This document shows positions 16,818-25,131 of a stretch of DNA of 64,000 bases, piece after piece; position 1 is the stretch's first letter; the number at the start of each line of letters is the position of its first letter. The notes beneath the pieces are model-generated. The model was given only the letters and a program-made list of their open reading frames with translations. It ran no database searches and was not told where the DNA came from. The DNA comes from an uncultured Clostridia bacterium. Its GTDB lineage: Bacteria > Bacillota > Clostridia > Oscillospirales > Acutalibacteraceae. Position numbers and translations under genes: made by a program. Location: contig CALEJF010000042.1 of assembly GCA_937898625.1 (NCBI GenBank), forward strand, positions 1 through 64,000, in the 5' to 3' direction.

Positions 16818-19800
16818 TTATCCGAATATGGAAATAAAGAATTCTTTTATTGGATTGAAAATCATTCTGAAGAACGACACAATGTTCTGCCAGAAGGTTT
16901 CCTCTTCAATTTCAAAGGTAACGGATGTTTTGCCTGAGTAGTTTCCGATGCCTGTGATTTCGGCTGTTGCTGTTCCAACCTCGGTATTATTCTTGTATGT
17001 AACGGTGTAATCAACACCTTCTATAAGAACCTGTTCGCCGTTTGTAATAACAAGTCCAGGCTTTATTTCATTACCTGTATAAGCCTGATTCTCAACAGGA
17101 GCAACAACGATGGTTCCAATGTCTTTTGTAATGATTGTGAAGTTCGCTACACTGGCAAGAACTTTATAAACACCTTTACCACTGACAAGAACCTTTGCAG
17201 TACCAACATTTACATTGTCAGAATATTTAACTGTAAAGTCTGTATTTTCAGTAAGCTTTTTATCTGAAACTTTCACATTCACTTTAGGTTCAATTTCTTC
17301 ACCTGTATATACTTGATTAGGGATTGCATCGATAATAAATGTGCTGACAGGAATTCCTTTATTGAGAGCATATGAGTGAGCATAGGAATTTTCCACGCAA
17401 TAGATTGTAAGTGAATCGCATCCGTCAAAAGCATCACCTGCAATATCTGTAACAACAGGAGAAATAACTGCAGTTTCAAGATTTTCGCAGTTTGCGAAGG
17501 CAGCAGATTTAATTGTGGTTACATTACCACCCACAGACAGTGTTTCAAGATTTGCGCAATTCTCAAATGATGAAACCTCAACCACTTCAAGCTCAGTTGC
17601 TTCTTCTTTCTTATTTTCACCCAACATAACAAGATTTACGCCTGAACCTGTAAAACTGTTAGGATAAATTTTCTCTACACCTTTAAAATCAAAATCAGCA
17701 AGAAGTATATCATCTGCGAAAGCATATTCACCAATAAGCTTCACATCTGAATCCCATTCAAAGGTTGTGAGTGAATCACAGCTGTTGAAGGCACTTTTCG
17801 GAATAAGCTTTACATTTGGTGACATACGAACCTTAACAAGGCTGTCACAATCATAAAAGGCTGATTCATCAATATCAAGAACATAATCTGGGATATAAAG
17901 TTCAGTAAGAGAATCGCAGTTTTCAAAAGCTGATTTACCAATCATTCTTAAAGACTCCGGAAGTGAGTTTTCTGAAAGTTCGATATTTGAACCCGAGAAT
18001 GTTCCTTCTTCAATTGAAACAAGATTTTTTGGTAATACAATATTTTCAATTGAACTATTCTCAAAAGCAAATTTTCCTATTTCTGTTACAGAATCAAGAA
18101 TAACAAGAGCCTCTTCGTAATCATAATTGCTGAAGAAGTAATCAGGGATTCTCTTTACTGTATCACCAATTACAACTTTTTCAATACTACTTTCCGCAAA
18201 TGGAGAAACATTTTCATTTTCAGGATAATAAAACTCGCAGTTTTCAGCGTTGAAATATACTGTTGTTACTGTTTTTGGAATGGCGTTTTTACCAAGAGAC
18301 TTTACACTTTTCGGTACTGTAAATTCAGTAAGGGAAGTGCATCCCTCAAATGCTCCTACACCTATTTTTGTCACAGAATCAGAAACTGTAAGATTTTTAA
18401 GCGATGTACAATTTCTGAATGCACTTGTTCCGATGACTTCAACCGAATCAGGAATTACGATGGTTTCAACTGCTTTCTGTTCTGTAAAAACACCATCGGT
18501 AAGTACCTTTACATCGTTTCCGATAGTAATATTTTTAAATCCGCCATTACCCATATTCTGAAAAGCCTCGGTATATGTTAAACCACCGCTGTTTATCAAA
18601 TGAGGAATATTGTAATAAAGGTCTGTAAGATTTGTAGAACCGAATGCCTGTCTACCTACATATACAAGATTCTTTTCAAGCCTTATTTCACCGCTCAATT
18701 TTTCACACATGTCAAATGCATAAGCCCCTATTTCCACAAGTGATTCAGGAAAATCAATTGAACTCAAAGATGTACAATATCGGAAAGCACTTTTTTCGAT
18801 AGTTTTTAGATTATCAGAAAGAACAACACTTTCAAGATTTTTGCAATTGAGAAATGCATTTATACCGATAACAGTAACACTTTCAGGGATAATAATACTT
18901 GTCAATGATGTTTCTTCAAAGCATCCTTCGGGGATTTTGGTGAGTTCATCAGAAAAAACAAATGAATCAATCAAAGTTTTTGCAAAAGCACCTGCACCGA
19001 GGCTTGTAATTTTTTCACCGCTGACACCGATAGTTTTCAATTTCTCGCATAAGTTAAAGCTATCCTTACCAATTGTATGAAGCTCATCAGAAAACTGTAC
19101 ATTCTCAAGAGCTGTACAATACAAGAAGGCTTCGTCACCTATCTCTTCTACACCGGGTGCAATAACCGTTGTCAGGCTTTCACAGTTTTTAAAAAATGCG
19201 TCGGGTATTTTTTTTATGTTTTTGTTGAAGGTTATAGTTTCAAGGCCGTCGCAATCATTAAACGCCTTAGCACCGAAGGAAATGTCCTTTTCTGTGCTGT
19301 ATTCTAGCTCTTTCATATTTCTGCAATGCTGAAAAGCATACACACCTATTTTTTCAATAGAATCGGGAAGTTTTATATATTCGGCAGGACAGCTCACCAT
19401 ACCAAGGTGACCAATTTCAGTTACAGGCTTGCCCCCAAGAGTGTCGGGCACAATAAGTGTTCCTGTTTCCTCTCCCATATAATCGGTAACAATCGCATTG
19501 TTTCCGTTGATAAAATATCTGAAGTCGCCTTCCGCGGACCATTCTATTTCATCTCGTGAAGCAAAATAAGTCCAGCCCATATCCTGATAATTATCAATAT
19601 ATCCCATTCTGTTAATACCGACCAAGCTAATGTAAACGCTCTCAATCGGTTTGTTTTTCACTATAAATGTCTTGGGCCATCTGTATAAAAAACTGCTGAA
19701 AGGTGATTCTTCACAATATGTAATTTCTCCCTCCACAATTATTTCTTCCATCGTTTCGCTACCTCTATTAAGGTAGAGAGAGTTTTTTTCAAGTCTTACA

Positions 19801-20471
19801 AAATCGCTTTGGATAGTAACATTTTTCACCTTTGAATACATGAAGGCATTTTCACTGATTGTAAGTTCTTTTCCATCTCCACCAGGAAATACAATATCAG
19901 TAATCGGGGTATATGCTATGAAGCCCTCTTCTACTTTTTCAAGCTTTTTGCTGGCAATATTTATACTTGATAACGATTTACAAGCATAGAAAGCATATTC
20001 TCCGATTTCCTTAAGATTTTCAGAAAATCGTATCTCTTTAAGCTTATAACAACATGAAAAAGCATCAGCTCCGATATATTCTACTGAATCAGGAATATAA
20101 ACCTTTTCAACATGTTGCAAAGATGTATTAATTATATCCTCTCCTGTATCAAGAAGCCTGCTTCCGTTATGAGTGAAAGAAAACGCATCAAGCCTTCTAA
20201 CAGGCATACCGTCTATTTCGGATGGTATAGTAATGCTTGTTTCTTGACCTGTATAATAAAAGATTGTCACTTCATTGTTTTCAACATAGTAAATATAATT
20301 ACCATAGGTTTTAAGACTTTCTTCATCTATTAATTTTATCTCTTCCGATTCTTCTGCCGATGCATTAAATGTAAATAAATTATCAAAACCCATATTTGCC
20401 ATTGGTATTGAACTGAAAAGCATCATAATAACGATAGCTATTGATAATATTTTCTTAAAAGTTTTATTCAT
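16818..20471 (-). CDS. giant BspA-like leucine-rich-repeat surface protein
   Basis: This is a 1217-residue exported protein. A signal peptide (FKKILSIAIVIMMLFSSIPM, ending near ASA) is followed by about 25 LRR_5 (BspA/TpLRR) repeats of the kind IPDSVEYIGADAFSCCYKLKE. Near the end are two related repeats (YTGEEIEPKVNVKV..., YTGNEIKPGLVITN...) of the Ig-like sort. The tail ends in the hydrophobic sequence WQNIVSFFRMIFNPIKEFF. No LPXTG or choline-binding repeats are seen. The ATG at 20471 has AAAGGTGG before it. It lies 57 bp after the anti-sigma candidate, so it is probably the effector of that sigma operon. BspA-like proteins bind host or bacterial surfaces. Confidence 0.9.
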   Translation of the reverse strand: MNKTFKKILSIAIVIMMLFSSIPMANMGFDNLFTFNASAEESEEIKLIDEESLKTYGNYIYYVENNEVTIFYYTGQETSITIPSEIDGMPVRRLDAFSFTHNGSRLLDTGEDIINTSLQHVEKVYIPDSVEYIGADAFSCCYKLKEIRFSENLKEIGEYAFYACKSLSSINIASKKLEKVEEGFIAYTPITDIVFPGGDGKELTISENAFMYSKVKNVTIQSDFVRLEKNSLYLNRGSETMEEIIVEGEITYCEESPFSSFLYRWPKTFIVKNKPIESVYISLVGINRMGYIDNYQDMGWTYFASRDEIEWSAEGDFRYFINGNNAIVTDYMGEETGTLIVPDTLGGKPVTEIGHLGMVSCPAEYIKLPDSIEKIGVYAFQHCRNMKELEYSTEKDISFGAKAFNDCDGLETITFNKNIKKIPDAFFKNCESLTTVIAPGVEEIGDEAFLYCTALENVQFSDELHTIGKDSFNLCEKLKTIGVSGEKITSLGAGAFAKTLIDSFVFSDELTKIPEGCFEETSLTSIIIPESVTVIGINAFLNCKNLESVVLSDNLKTIEKSAFRYCTSLSSIDFPESLVEIGAYAFDMCEKLSGEIRLEKNLVYVGRQAFGSTNLTDLYYNIPHLINSGGLTYTEAFQNMGNGGFKNITIGNDVKVLTDGVFTEQKAVETIVIPDSVEVIGTSAFRNCTSLKNLTVSDSVTKIGVGAFEGCTSLTEFTVPKSVKSLGKNAIPKTVTTVYFNAENCEFYYPENENVSPFAESSIEKVVIGDTVKRIPDYFFSNYDYEEALVILDSVTEIGKFAFENSSIENIVLPKNLVSIEEGTFSGSNIELSENSLPESLRMIGKSAFENCDSLTELYIPDYVLDIDESAFYDCDSLVKVRMSPNVKLIPKSAFNSCDSLTTFEWDSDVKLIGEYAFADDILLADFDFKGVEKIYPNSFTGSGVNLVMLGENKKEEATELEVVEVSSFENCANLETLSVGGNVTTIKSAAFANCENLETAVISPVVTDIAGDAFDGCDSLTIYCVENSYAHSYALNKGIPVSTFIIDAIPNQVYTGEEIEPKVNVKVSDKKLTENTDFTVKYSDNVNVGTAKVLVSGKGVYKVLASVANFTIITKDIGTIVVAPVENQAYTGNEIKPGLVITNGEQVLIEGVDYTVTYKNNTEVGTATAEITGIGNYSGKTSVTFEIEEETFWQNIVSFFRMIFNPIKEFFISIFG

Positions 20472-20528
20472 AAATTTATCCACCTTTCCTTTGGAATAGC
20501 TTATAAGTACTGTATCCTACAAAACATT

Positions 20529-21488
20529 TTATTCTTTGAATATCATAAATGAACAGGACACTGTTTTATATCTAATCGTTACCATAACCTTTTCTTCTGT
20601 TTCATCAGAAAAATCATCAAAAGTCAGAATATAATCCTTCTCGAAAATTTCTTTTTCTGTACCGTCACTGAATACAGCAAACACCCTCATATCCTTTAAA
20701 TCAATTTTTGATAAATCATCCGATGTGAATGTAAAGTCATCAGGGAATAACGCATAAACGGATGAAAGCAACACTGAGTTTTCCGTATTGATAACGCGGA
20801 CAGTAAACGATTCTTCAAGACCTCCGTATTTAATGGTTACTGTTTCATAACCGGCTTTTGTGCCGAAGGTTGGAGATGCTAAAATTTCATATTGACCGGA
20901 TGACAACTTTTGTGAATTATCGTCTGAATAGGAAATAACAACTGTAAGTCCGTTTAAATTGAGGCTTTCACCAACCTTATATTCCTGTTTGAAAGAATCA
21001 GAAAATAAAAGTTCAATTTTTTTCGCCTGAGGAATTGTCTGCGGTGAAGCTGTTTCTGTTTCAGGCTTTTCAGTTGTATTTTCTTCAGAATTTTCCGTTG
21101 TAAATTCGTGGGCAAATAAGCTTTGTACCCAATTTGATGCAGATTTAAGCATATTAATATCAGTTGTTTTTTCAACAGTTGTGTTAAGCGTCGTAACTGC
21201 CACAACTACAGCACAGGCTGCTGCAACAATTCTCAAGAAACTGTTTTTCTTTGTAAAACCTGCATTTTCCATAAACTTGCGTTTTGAAATCAAAGGTAAT
21301 ATAGAACCTTCAAAATCTTCGCGTATTGCATTGATTGCATTTGCACACTCATCAATAAAATCGAAGTCTGCATCTTTTTTTGTAAGTTCTTCATCAATAA
21401 GAGAATCAAGATATCTGCACATAAGCGATTTGAAATTTTCCTCAAAATCAGGATGAAGAAAATGTTCTTTTTTTATTGCAGTTTGCAT
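20529..21488 (-). CDS. membrane protein with Ig-like domains, candidate anti-sigma factor
   Basis: The 319 residues comprise a cytoplasmic N-terminal part (about 1-80, acidic, no zinc motif), one membrane span (SFLRIVAAACAVVVAVTTL) and a Thr/Glu-rich linker. Two extracellular Ig-like (Big_3) domains follow (KVGESLNLNGLTVVISYSDD; VSSVYALFPDDFTFTSDDL-type). The gene starts 16 bp after the ECF sigma gene, and the layout sigma - one-span membrane protein is that of sigma/anti-sigma pairs. The anti-sigma role is inferred from position and topology, not from a recognised anti-sigma domain. Confidence 0.7.
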   Translation of the reverse strand: MQTAIKKEHFLHPDFEENFKSLMCRYLDSLIDEELTKKDADFDFIDECANAINAIREDFEGSILPLISKRKFMENAGFTKKNSFLRIVAAACAVVVAVTTLNTTVEKTTDINMLKSASNWVQSLFAHEFTTENSEENTTEKPETETASPQTIPQAKKIELLFSDSFKQEYKVGESLNLNGLTVVISYSDDNSQKLSSGQYEILASPTFGTKAGYETVTIKYGGLEESFTVRVINTENSVLLSSVYALFPDDFTFTSDDLSKIDLKDMRVFAVFSDGTEKEIFEKDYILTFDDFSDETEEKVMVTIRYKTVSCSFMIFKE

Positions 21489-21504
21489 TTACCGTTCCTC
21501 CTTT

Positions 21505-22026
21505 CTAAAAATCGGTATTATACACTATTTCTTTAATTTTGTTTCTTAACCGCATCAGCTTCATGGACATGGCAGGTCGTGAAATTCCTGACCTTTCAGC
21601 CATTTCCTCAACACTCATTTTTTGTATGTAGCGCAGAGAATATATTTCCTTTTCTTTTTCAGTAAGGCAGGAAATAAGCCTTTCTGCAAAGGCCTCAAAA
21701 TCTATTTCGTCAATCCTTTGAAAAAACTCGGTTTCTGTACTTATTTCAACCTCGTCAATGGACACATTACGCTTTAAATCCTTTGCGTTCCTTTCTCTCT
21801 GCCGATTGACGAAATTATCTGCCGTCCTGTAAAGAAACGCTCTCGGATTTTCAAACTCTTCACCTGATTTAAGTTTCTTATAAAACAAGGTGAAGGTTTC
21901 CTGCACGCAGTCGTCTGCTTCTTCACGGTTTCCCGAAAGCCTTGCGAGGCAGTAGTTAAAAAGTTTTATGCGATACTCTGCATAGCACTCTTCAAAAAGC
22001 TTATTCACTTGTTTTTCACTTTTCAC
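21505..22026 (-). CDS. ECF-type RNA polymerase sigma factor
   Basis: The protein of about 173 residues has sigma region 2 (LFNYCLARLSGNREEADDCVQETFTLFY) and region 4 (LTEKEKEIYSLRYIQKMSVEEMAERSGISRPAMSMKL) with a clear helix-turn-helix. I prefer the GTG at 22026, preceded by GGGGGTGA, to the ATG at 22071, which has no ribosome binding site. It is the first gene of the operon with the membrane anti-sigma candidate and the LRR protein, and probably directs their transcription. Confidence 0.9.
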   Translation of the reverse strand: MKSEKQVNKLFEECYAEYRIKLFNYCLARLSGNREEADDCVQETFTLFYKKLKSGEEFENPRAFLYRTADNFVNRQRERNAKDLKRNVSIDEVEISTETEFFQRIDEIDFEAFAERLISCLTEKEKEIYSLRYIQKMSVEEMAERSGISRPAMSMKLMRLRNKIKEIVYNTDF

Positions 22027-22230
22027 TGCTTCACCCCCACGGAGAAAATGACCACTTTCTTTAGCTTTCATTATGTAGTCAGCTTAAATCAAAAATGTAA
22101 CAAAAAATTTTATTGATTTCTTAACATAATATTATCACACTTTTCTATGCTGGGCAATTTGGAAAAGATTTGAAAAAAGTTTATATATGTTATTGTGTTT
22201 AATAGTTAAAGTTCAATAAAATAAGTTTTT

Positions 22231-22260
22231 CAGTTGTTTAACGATTATCACTAATTTGAC
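22231..22260. repeat. 30-bp direct repeat, right copy
   Basis: CAGTTGTTTAACGATTATCA followed by CTAATTTGAC, 25/30 identical to 16541-16570 in the same orientation, upstream of the sigma-factor gene. Confidence 0.6.
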
Positions 22261-22281
22261 GATATGATGGTGGAGTAATAA

Positions 22282-22425
22282 TATGCACTCGGCTTTCCAA
22301 GTGGTCTGCTAGGATTCATTACATACATCCTAACCTATATTTTCTTCTACATTTTTACGGTAGCAAGCATTGGCTATGTTGGAGTCTTTGACTCAACTTG
22401 CCGTTTTCAGGGGATACCCCTATGA
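22282..22425 (+). pseudogene. remnant of a small membrane protein
   Basis: This is an open frame of 47 codons without a start codon. It reads ALGFPSGLLGFITYILTYI then a hydrophobic stretch and ends with RFQGIPL. It has the composition of a membrane segment, follows two in-frame stop codons, and overlaps the oriT-like repeat. It is probably the tail of a lost gene of the mobilisation region. The parent family is not recognised. Confidence 0.4.
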
Positions 22426-22462
22426 CCCTTAATGGATAAAAATGCTATGCATTTAAAGGTGG
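22353..22462 (-). repeat. oriT-like inverted repeat, right copy
   Basis: This is the reverse complement of 3345-3451, with CAGGGGATACCCCTATGACCC and TTGCCGTTTTC conserved. No mobC gene lies next to this copy. The pair brackets all cargo of the element. Confidence 0.65.
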
Positions 22463-22570
22463 GTTGCACCCAAAGGCATACTGAATAATATATGAAACAC
22501 ATATTGATAAAATATGTGAAGTTAAAAGAATAATTAGCTGCATAAACAAACACTAATAACAAAATAATGG

Positions 22571-22612
22571 CAGGGCTGTTTCGTTAAAAGTGAAGCAGTC
22601 CTGTTTTATTTT
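22571..22612 (+). terminator. terminator just inside attR
   Basis: CAGGGCTGTTTC pairs with GAAGCAGTCCTG (two G-T pairs) followed by TTTTATTTTT. It would stop plus-strand transcription of the element before the spoVAD 3' half. Confidence 0.6.
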
Positions 22613-22619
22613 TATGGTC
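22610..22619 (+). repeat. attP arm repeat, left arm (in attR)
   Basis: TTTTATGGTC is the exact inverse of GACCATAAAA at 1239-1248, and ends 14 bp before the attR core. Confidence 0.75.
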
Positions 22620-22633
22620 TACCCTTGACATTA

Positions 22634-22641
22634 GCCCCGGC
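22634..22641 (+). other. attR core (8-bp crossover site)
   Basis: This second copy of GCCCCGGC is followed directly by the conserved SpoVAD codons for AAETIQ. Element DNA lies to the left. Confidence 0.8.
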
Positions 22642-23032
22642 GGCGGCAGAAACCATACAGAGTTTTTTGAACGATACAGATACCAAGCCTGAAGATTATG
22701 ACCTTATCCTTACGGGGGATTTAGGGAAAGTTGGCAGTGAGCTTTTGATTGATTTGCTCAAAAAAGATTTCAGTATTGATATTTCTTCTGTTCACAATGA
22801 TTGCGGACTTATGATTTACGATTTACAAGAACAGGATATGCATGCAGGTGGGTCAGGTTGCGGTTGCAGTGCATCGGTGGTAAACTCTTTCATTATGAAA
22901 AGACTTCAGTCAAAAGAACTTAACAAAGTGCTTTTTGTGGGGACAGGTGCTTTGCTTTCAACAACATCATCTTTACAGGGTGAAAGTGTACCCGGAATTG
23001 CACATGGAGTTCTATTAACAAGTGGAGAATAA
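22634..23032 (+). CDS. spoVAD: stage V sporulation protein AD, 3' part of the interrupted gene
   Basis: This encodes the C-terminal 132 residues of SpoVAD: APAAAETI, PEDYDLILTGDLGKVGSELL, HNDCGLMIYD, HAGGSGCGCSASVVNSF, VGTGALLSTTSSLQ and IAHGVLL. The frame can be read from a TTG at 22625, but there is no ribosome binding site, so the fragment is probably not translated by itself. Joined to 593-1216 through the core it gives MAPAAAETI without a gap, total about 340 residues. No substitution, frameshift or internal stop is visible. The half-gene therefore looks under selection and not like an old pseudogene. Confidence 0.93.
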   Translation, partial: APAAAETIQSFLNDTDTKPEDYDLILTGDLGKVGSELLIDLLKKDFSIDISSVHNDCGLMIYDLQEQDMHAGGSGCGCSASVVNSFIMKRLQSKELNKVLFVGTGALLSTTSSLQGESVPGIAHGVLLTSGE

Positions 23033-23036
23033 TATT

Positions 23037-23207
23037 ATGAATTTGAGTAAAGATATAAATACAATTACACGATTGGAAAATTCTATAAAATTCTTGAAAA
23101 TAATGGAAACGACATTGACTGTTGGGATAATAGCCTTTACCGTTTTCAGAATCCTTAATATTTTCAATGAACAAAATGTAAAAACGACATCGTTTCTTAA
23201 ACTATAA
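23037..23207 (+). CDS. small single-span membrane protein after spoVAD
   Basis: This is a 56-residue protein with one hydrophobic segment (METTLTVGIIAFTVFRILNIF) and a charged N-terminus. GGAG lies 9 nt before the ATG, and the gene begins 4 bp after the spoVAD stop, so it would be translated with intact spoVAD. The usual neighbour here, spoVAE, is absent and the sequence is not recognisably SpoVAE. Function unknown. Confidence 0.55.
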   Translation: MNLSKDINTITRLENSIKFLKIMETTLTVGIIAFTVFRILNIFNEQNVKTTSFLKL

Positions 23208-23332
23208 CAGAATGCATATTAATATGTAAACGCTTAAATTCCGGATGCGTTTTCACTATTAAATCTTAGTAACAAACTGCTTTTATTTTTAGCGAAGTTA
23301 GTTTTAATTGATGTATTTCCACACATAGACAC

Positions 23333-23365
23333 AAAAAATGTGCAGATTTTACTCTGCACATTTTT
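23333..23365. terminator. bidirectional terminator
   Basis: AAAAAATGTGCAGA pairs with TCTGCACATTTTT around a 6-nt loop, between the spoVAD side (plus) and the minus-strand envelope genes. Confidence 0.8.
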
Positions 23366-23390
23366 ATTGAAATTATTCTTTGTAGTTTGA

Positions 23391-24098
23391 CTATTCAGCC
23401 CATTCATAATTTCTGCCCTTGTCGGTGGATAATGTAACAACCCATTCATAATTCTCAACGAATTTCCATTTGCCGTCAATGACCTTCATTTTATATTTCC
23501 ACTCCTGTTGGTCATCTTCCAAATATCCTGTAATAACAAAACTACATTCGGTTGGTGTGCTTGAGATAATTTCAAGTTTGAATTTATTCCAGCCGATATC
23601 TCCGCCCTCACCATAAGGGCCACAGACAAACAATTTTCCTTCATGCATAAGATACATATTATTGATACATTCTTTGTATGCTTCTTCCGAAAAGAAATTC
23701 TGTACCTCTGAAACAATTGCATCAAGAGTGATTAGCCCACCTGATATTACCGGATTGCATCTTTTACCATCAATTGTGAATTCATTATCCCAATCAATTT
23801 TTAATGCTCGACCGGGATTGACCCAGTCCATATAAACTTCATTGGCAACGGGTAAAAATTCTTTGATTTCTTTTTCCGTTAAAGCTTTACCGGTTGCAAG
23901 CAATGGTTCTTTAGGCGTATATTCCGTTTTTTCTACCGTAAAATCCTTTACAGTGTTTTCTGTTGTTGATCCTTGTGTATCATAATCCGTTGGTTTGAAA
24001 ACAAATATTTTATCACTAAATTTAAAACCTACAACAAGGCTCACAACTACAACTACAAAAATGATTGCAATAATTATAGCATTTTTCTTTTTCACCAT
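23391..24098 (-). CDS. membrane-anchored extracytoplasmic protein of unknown function
   Basis: The 235 residues have an N-terminal membrane anchor (AIIIAIIFVVVVVSLVVGF) and a Thr-rich linker. An outside domain of about 170 residues ends in GKWKFVENYEWVVTL. The hydrophilic domain, with YLEDDQQEWKYKMKVIDGKWKF, looks like an NTF2- or IseA-like beta-rich fold, but I cannot place it firmly. GAGAGGG precedes the ATG. It lies 47 bp after the next envelope gene and ends at a terminator, so it is the last gene of that run. Confidence 0.6.
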   Translation of the reverse strand: MVKKKNAIIIAIIFVVVVVSLVVGFKFSDKIFVFKPTDYDTQGSTTENTVKDFTVEKTEYTPKEPLLATGKALTEKEIKEFLPVANEVYMDWVNPGRALKIDWDNEFTIDGKRCNPVISGGLITLDAIVSEVQNFFSEEAYKECINNMYLMHEGKLFVCGPYGEGGDIGWNKFKLEIISSTPTECSFVITGYLEDDQQEWKYKMKVIDGKWKFVENYEWVVTLSTDKGRNYEWAE

Positions 24099-24145
24099 AT
24101 GTACCCTCTCTACTTTTAATAAGAATATGTTTTCTCCACCGGAAC

Positions 24146-25057
24146 CTAATATATAACATTACCGCTCTCATCATACACTTCATAATGTGTACTTGATTCA
24201 GCATATCTGGTTTTGATATACGCTTTATAACTATATCCATAATTTGCATCTTCATACACCACATAAGCAATAGCTGAGTCGTCCGGATTCATTTTATATT
24301 CTTTTTCTATGTATGCATTCTCTTCACTTAAATCAATGGACACATCTTCGTACACCTTGCCATTAATTTCTACAACTAAACGAGCATTCTTTATTCTCTC
24401 AGGTAAGAAATCATATATCGTTCCTTGTATTCGCATACTATGAGGATAATCCAATTCTATATCATCAGAAAACTTTATAAATGTAAGATAATCATCAACA
24501 AGTGAACCAATATATATACAATCTAGAGCAGTATCATCAAAACGGAATTCTTCTACAATTTCCGTTGTGCTGACACCGTTACTTGTTACGGTTACTGTAA
24601 TAAAATCGAACTCTTCATCACATTCAAAAATATCAGCCTCATAAATTGCAGTGAAAGTATTCGCATCCGTTTTTGTTGTATTCAACAGTCTTTCTCCCAG
24701 TTTTATGTTTATTGATGTGTCTTCTGTGTGGCTTTTTGGTGTTACGGAAATAATAATCTCAGCAGTTCTGTTATCAGACTTTAGATTACCATATTTATAC
24801 TCCACACTACTGATAATTCTGTTCTGCTTGACAAGACTTTCCTCAAGAGAAGAGCCCATATCATTAATAGAAGAACTTATGTTATTAATGGAAGAACCTA
24901 TACTATTAAAAGAATGACCAAGTCCATTTATCAGATTGTCAACTTGTGTTTTAAGTATTTTAATCTGGAAAAATTGAAAAACTAAAACTATAGTTATAAT
25001 TCCAAGTACGCTGAGCAAAACAATCTTTTCAACTACGGATTTATCTTTTTTATTCAT
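24146..25057 (-). CDS. membrane-anchored protein with coiled coil and beta domains
   Basis: The 303 residues have one N-terminal membrane span (IVLLSVLGIITIVLVFQFF). A heptad-like Ser/Asn/Ile-rich stretch follows (IGSSINNISSSINDMGSSLEESL), suited to oligomerisation. The C-terminal 200 residues are beta-rich and extracellular, with Ig-like features (TEIIVSVTP, VVEINGKVYEDVSIDL). No named family recognised. GGAGTGG precedes the ATG. It lies 74 bp from the LRR gene on the same strand. Confidence 0.6.
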   Translation of the reverse strand: MNKKDKSVVEKIVLLSVLGIITIVLVFQFFQIKILKTQVDNLINGLGHSFNSIGSSINNISSSINDMGSSLEESLVKQNRIISSVEYKYGNLKSDNRTAEIIISVTPKSHTEDTSINIKLGERLLNTTKTDANTFTAIYEADIFECDEEFDFITVTVTSNGVSTTEIVEEFRFDDTALDCIYIGSLVDDYLTFIKFSDDIELDYPHSMRIQGTIYDFLPERIKNARLVVEINGKVYEDVSIDLSEENAYIEKEYKMNPDDSAIAYVVYEDANYGYSYKAYIKTRYAESSTHYEVYDESGNVIY

Positions 25058-25131
25058 TTTTCCACTCCGTTTTATGCTTATTTACACCTCAAAACTCATT
25101 TAAATAGATTCAACTATTTTGAAGTATAAGG

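Larger units (their letters stand above)
22027..22624. other. right-end region of the element without an intact gene
   Basis: This stretch holds the sigma operon leader, the second 30-bp direct repeat, a membrane-protein remnant, the inverted oriT-like copy, a terminator and the attR arm. No complete gene is seen. Confidence 0.6.
1217..22633 (+). mobile_element. 21.4-kb serine-recombinase integrative element inserted in spoVAD
   Basis: The element is bounded by the two core copies (1217-1224 and 22634-22641), so its unit length is 21,417 bp. It carries its own large serine recombinase near attL, a MobC-like gene, two oriT-like inverted repeats and defence and envelope cargo. It has no recognisable phage structural genes, no relaxase and no type IV secretion genes, so it is best called a mobilisable or decayed integrative element. 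It lies in the same orientation as spoVAD (recombinase on the plus strand). Confidence 0.85.

Noticed and set aside
1217..22633. Prophage
   Set aside because: No capsid, tail, terminase, portal or lysis genes are visible; content is mobilisation, defence and envelope.
22625..23032. TTG-started separate gene for the spoVAD 3' part
   Set aside because: There is no ribosome binding site before the TTG, and the codons between it and the core belong to the element.
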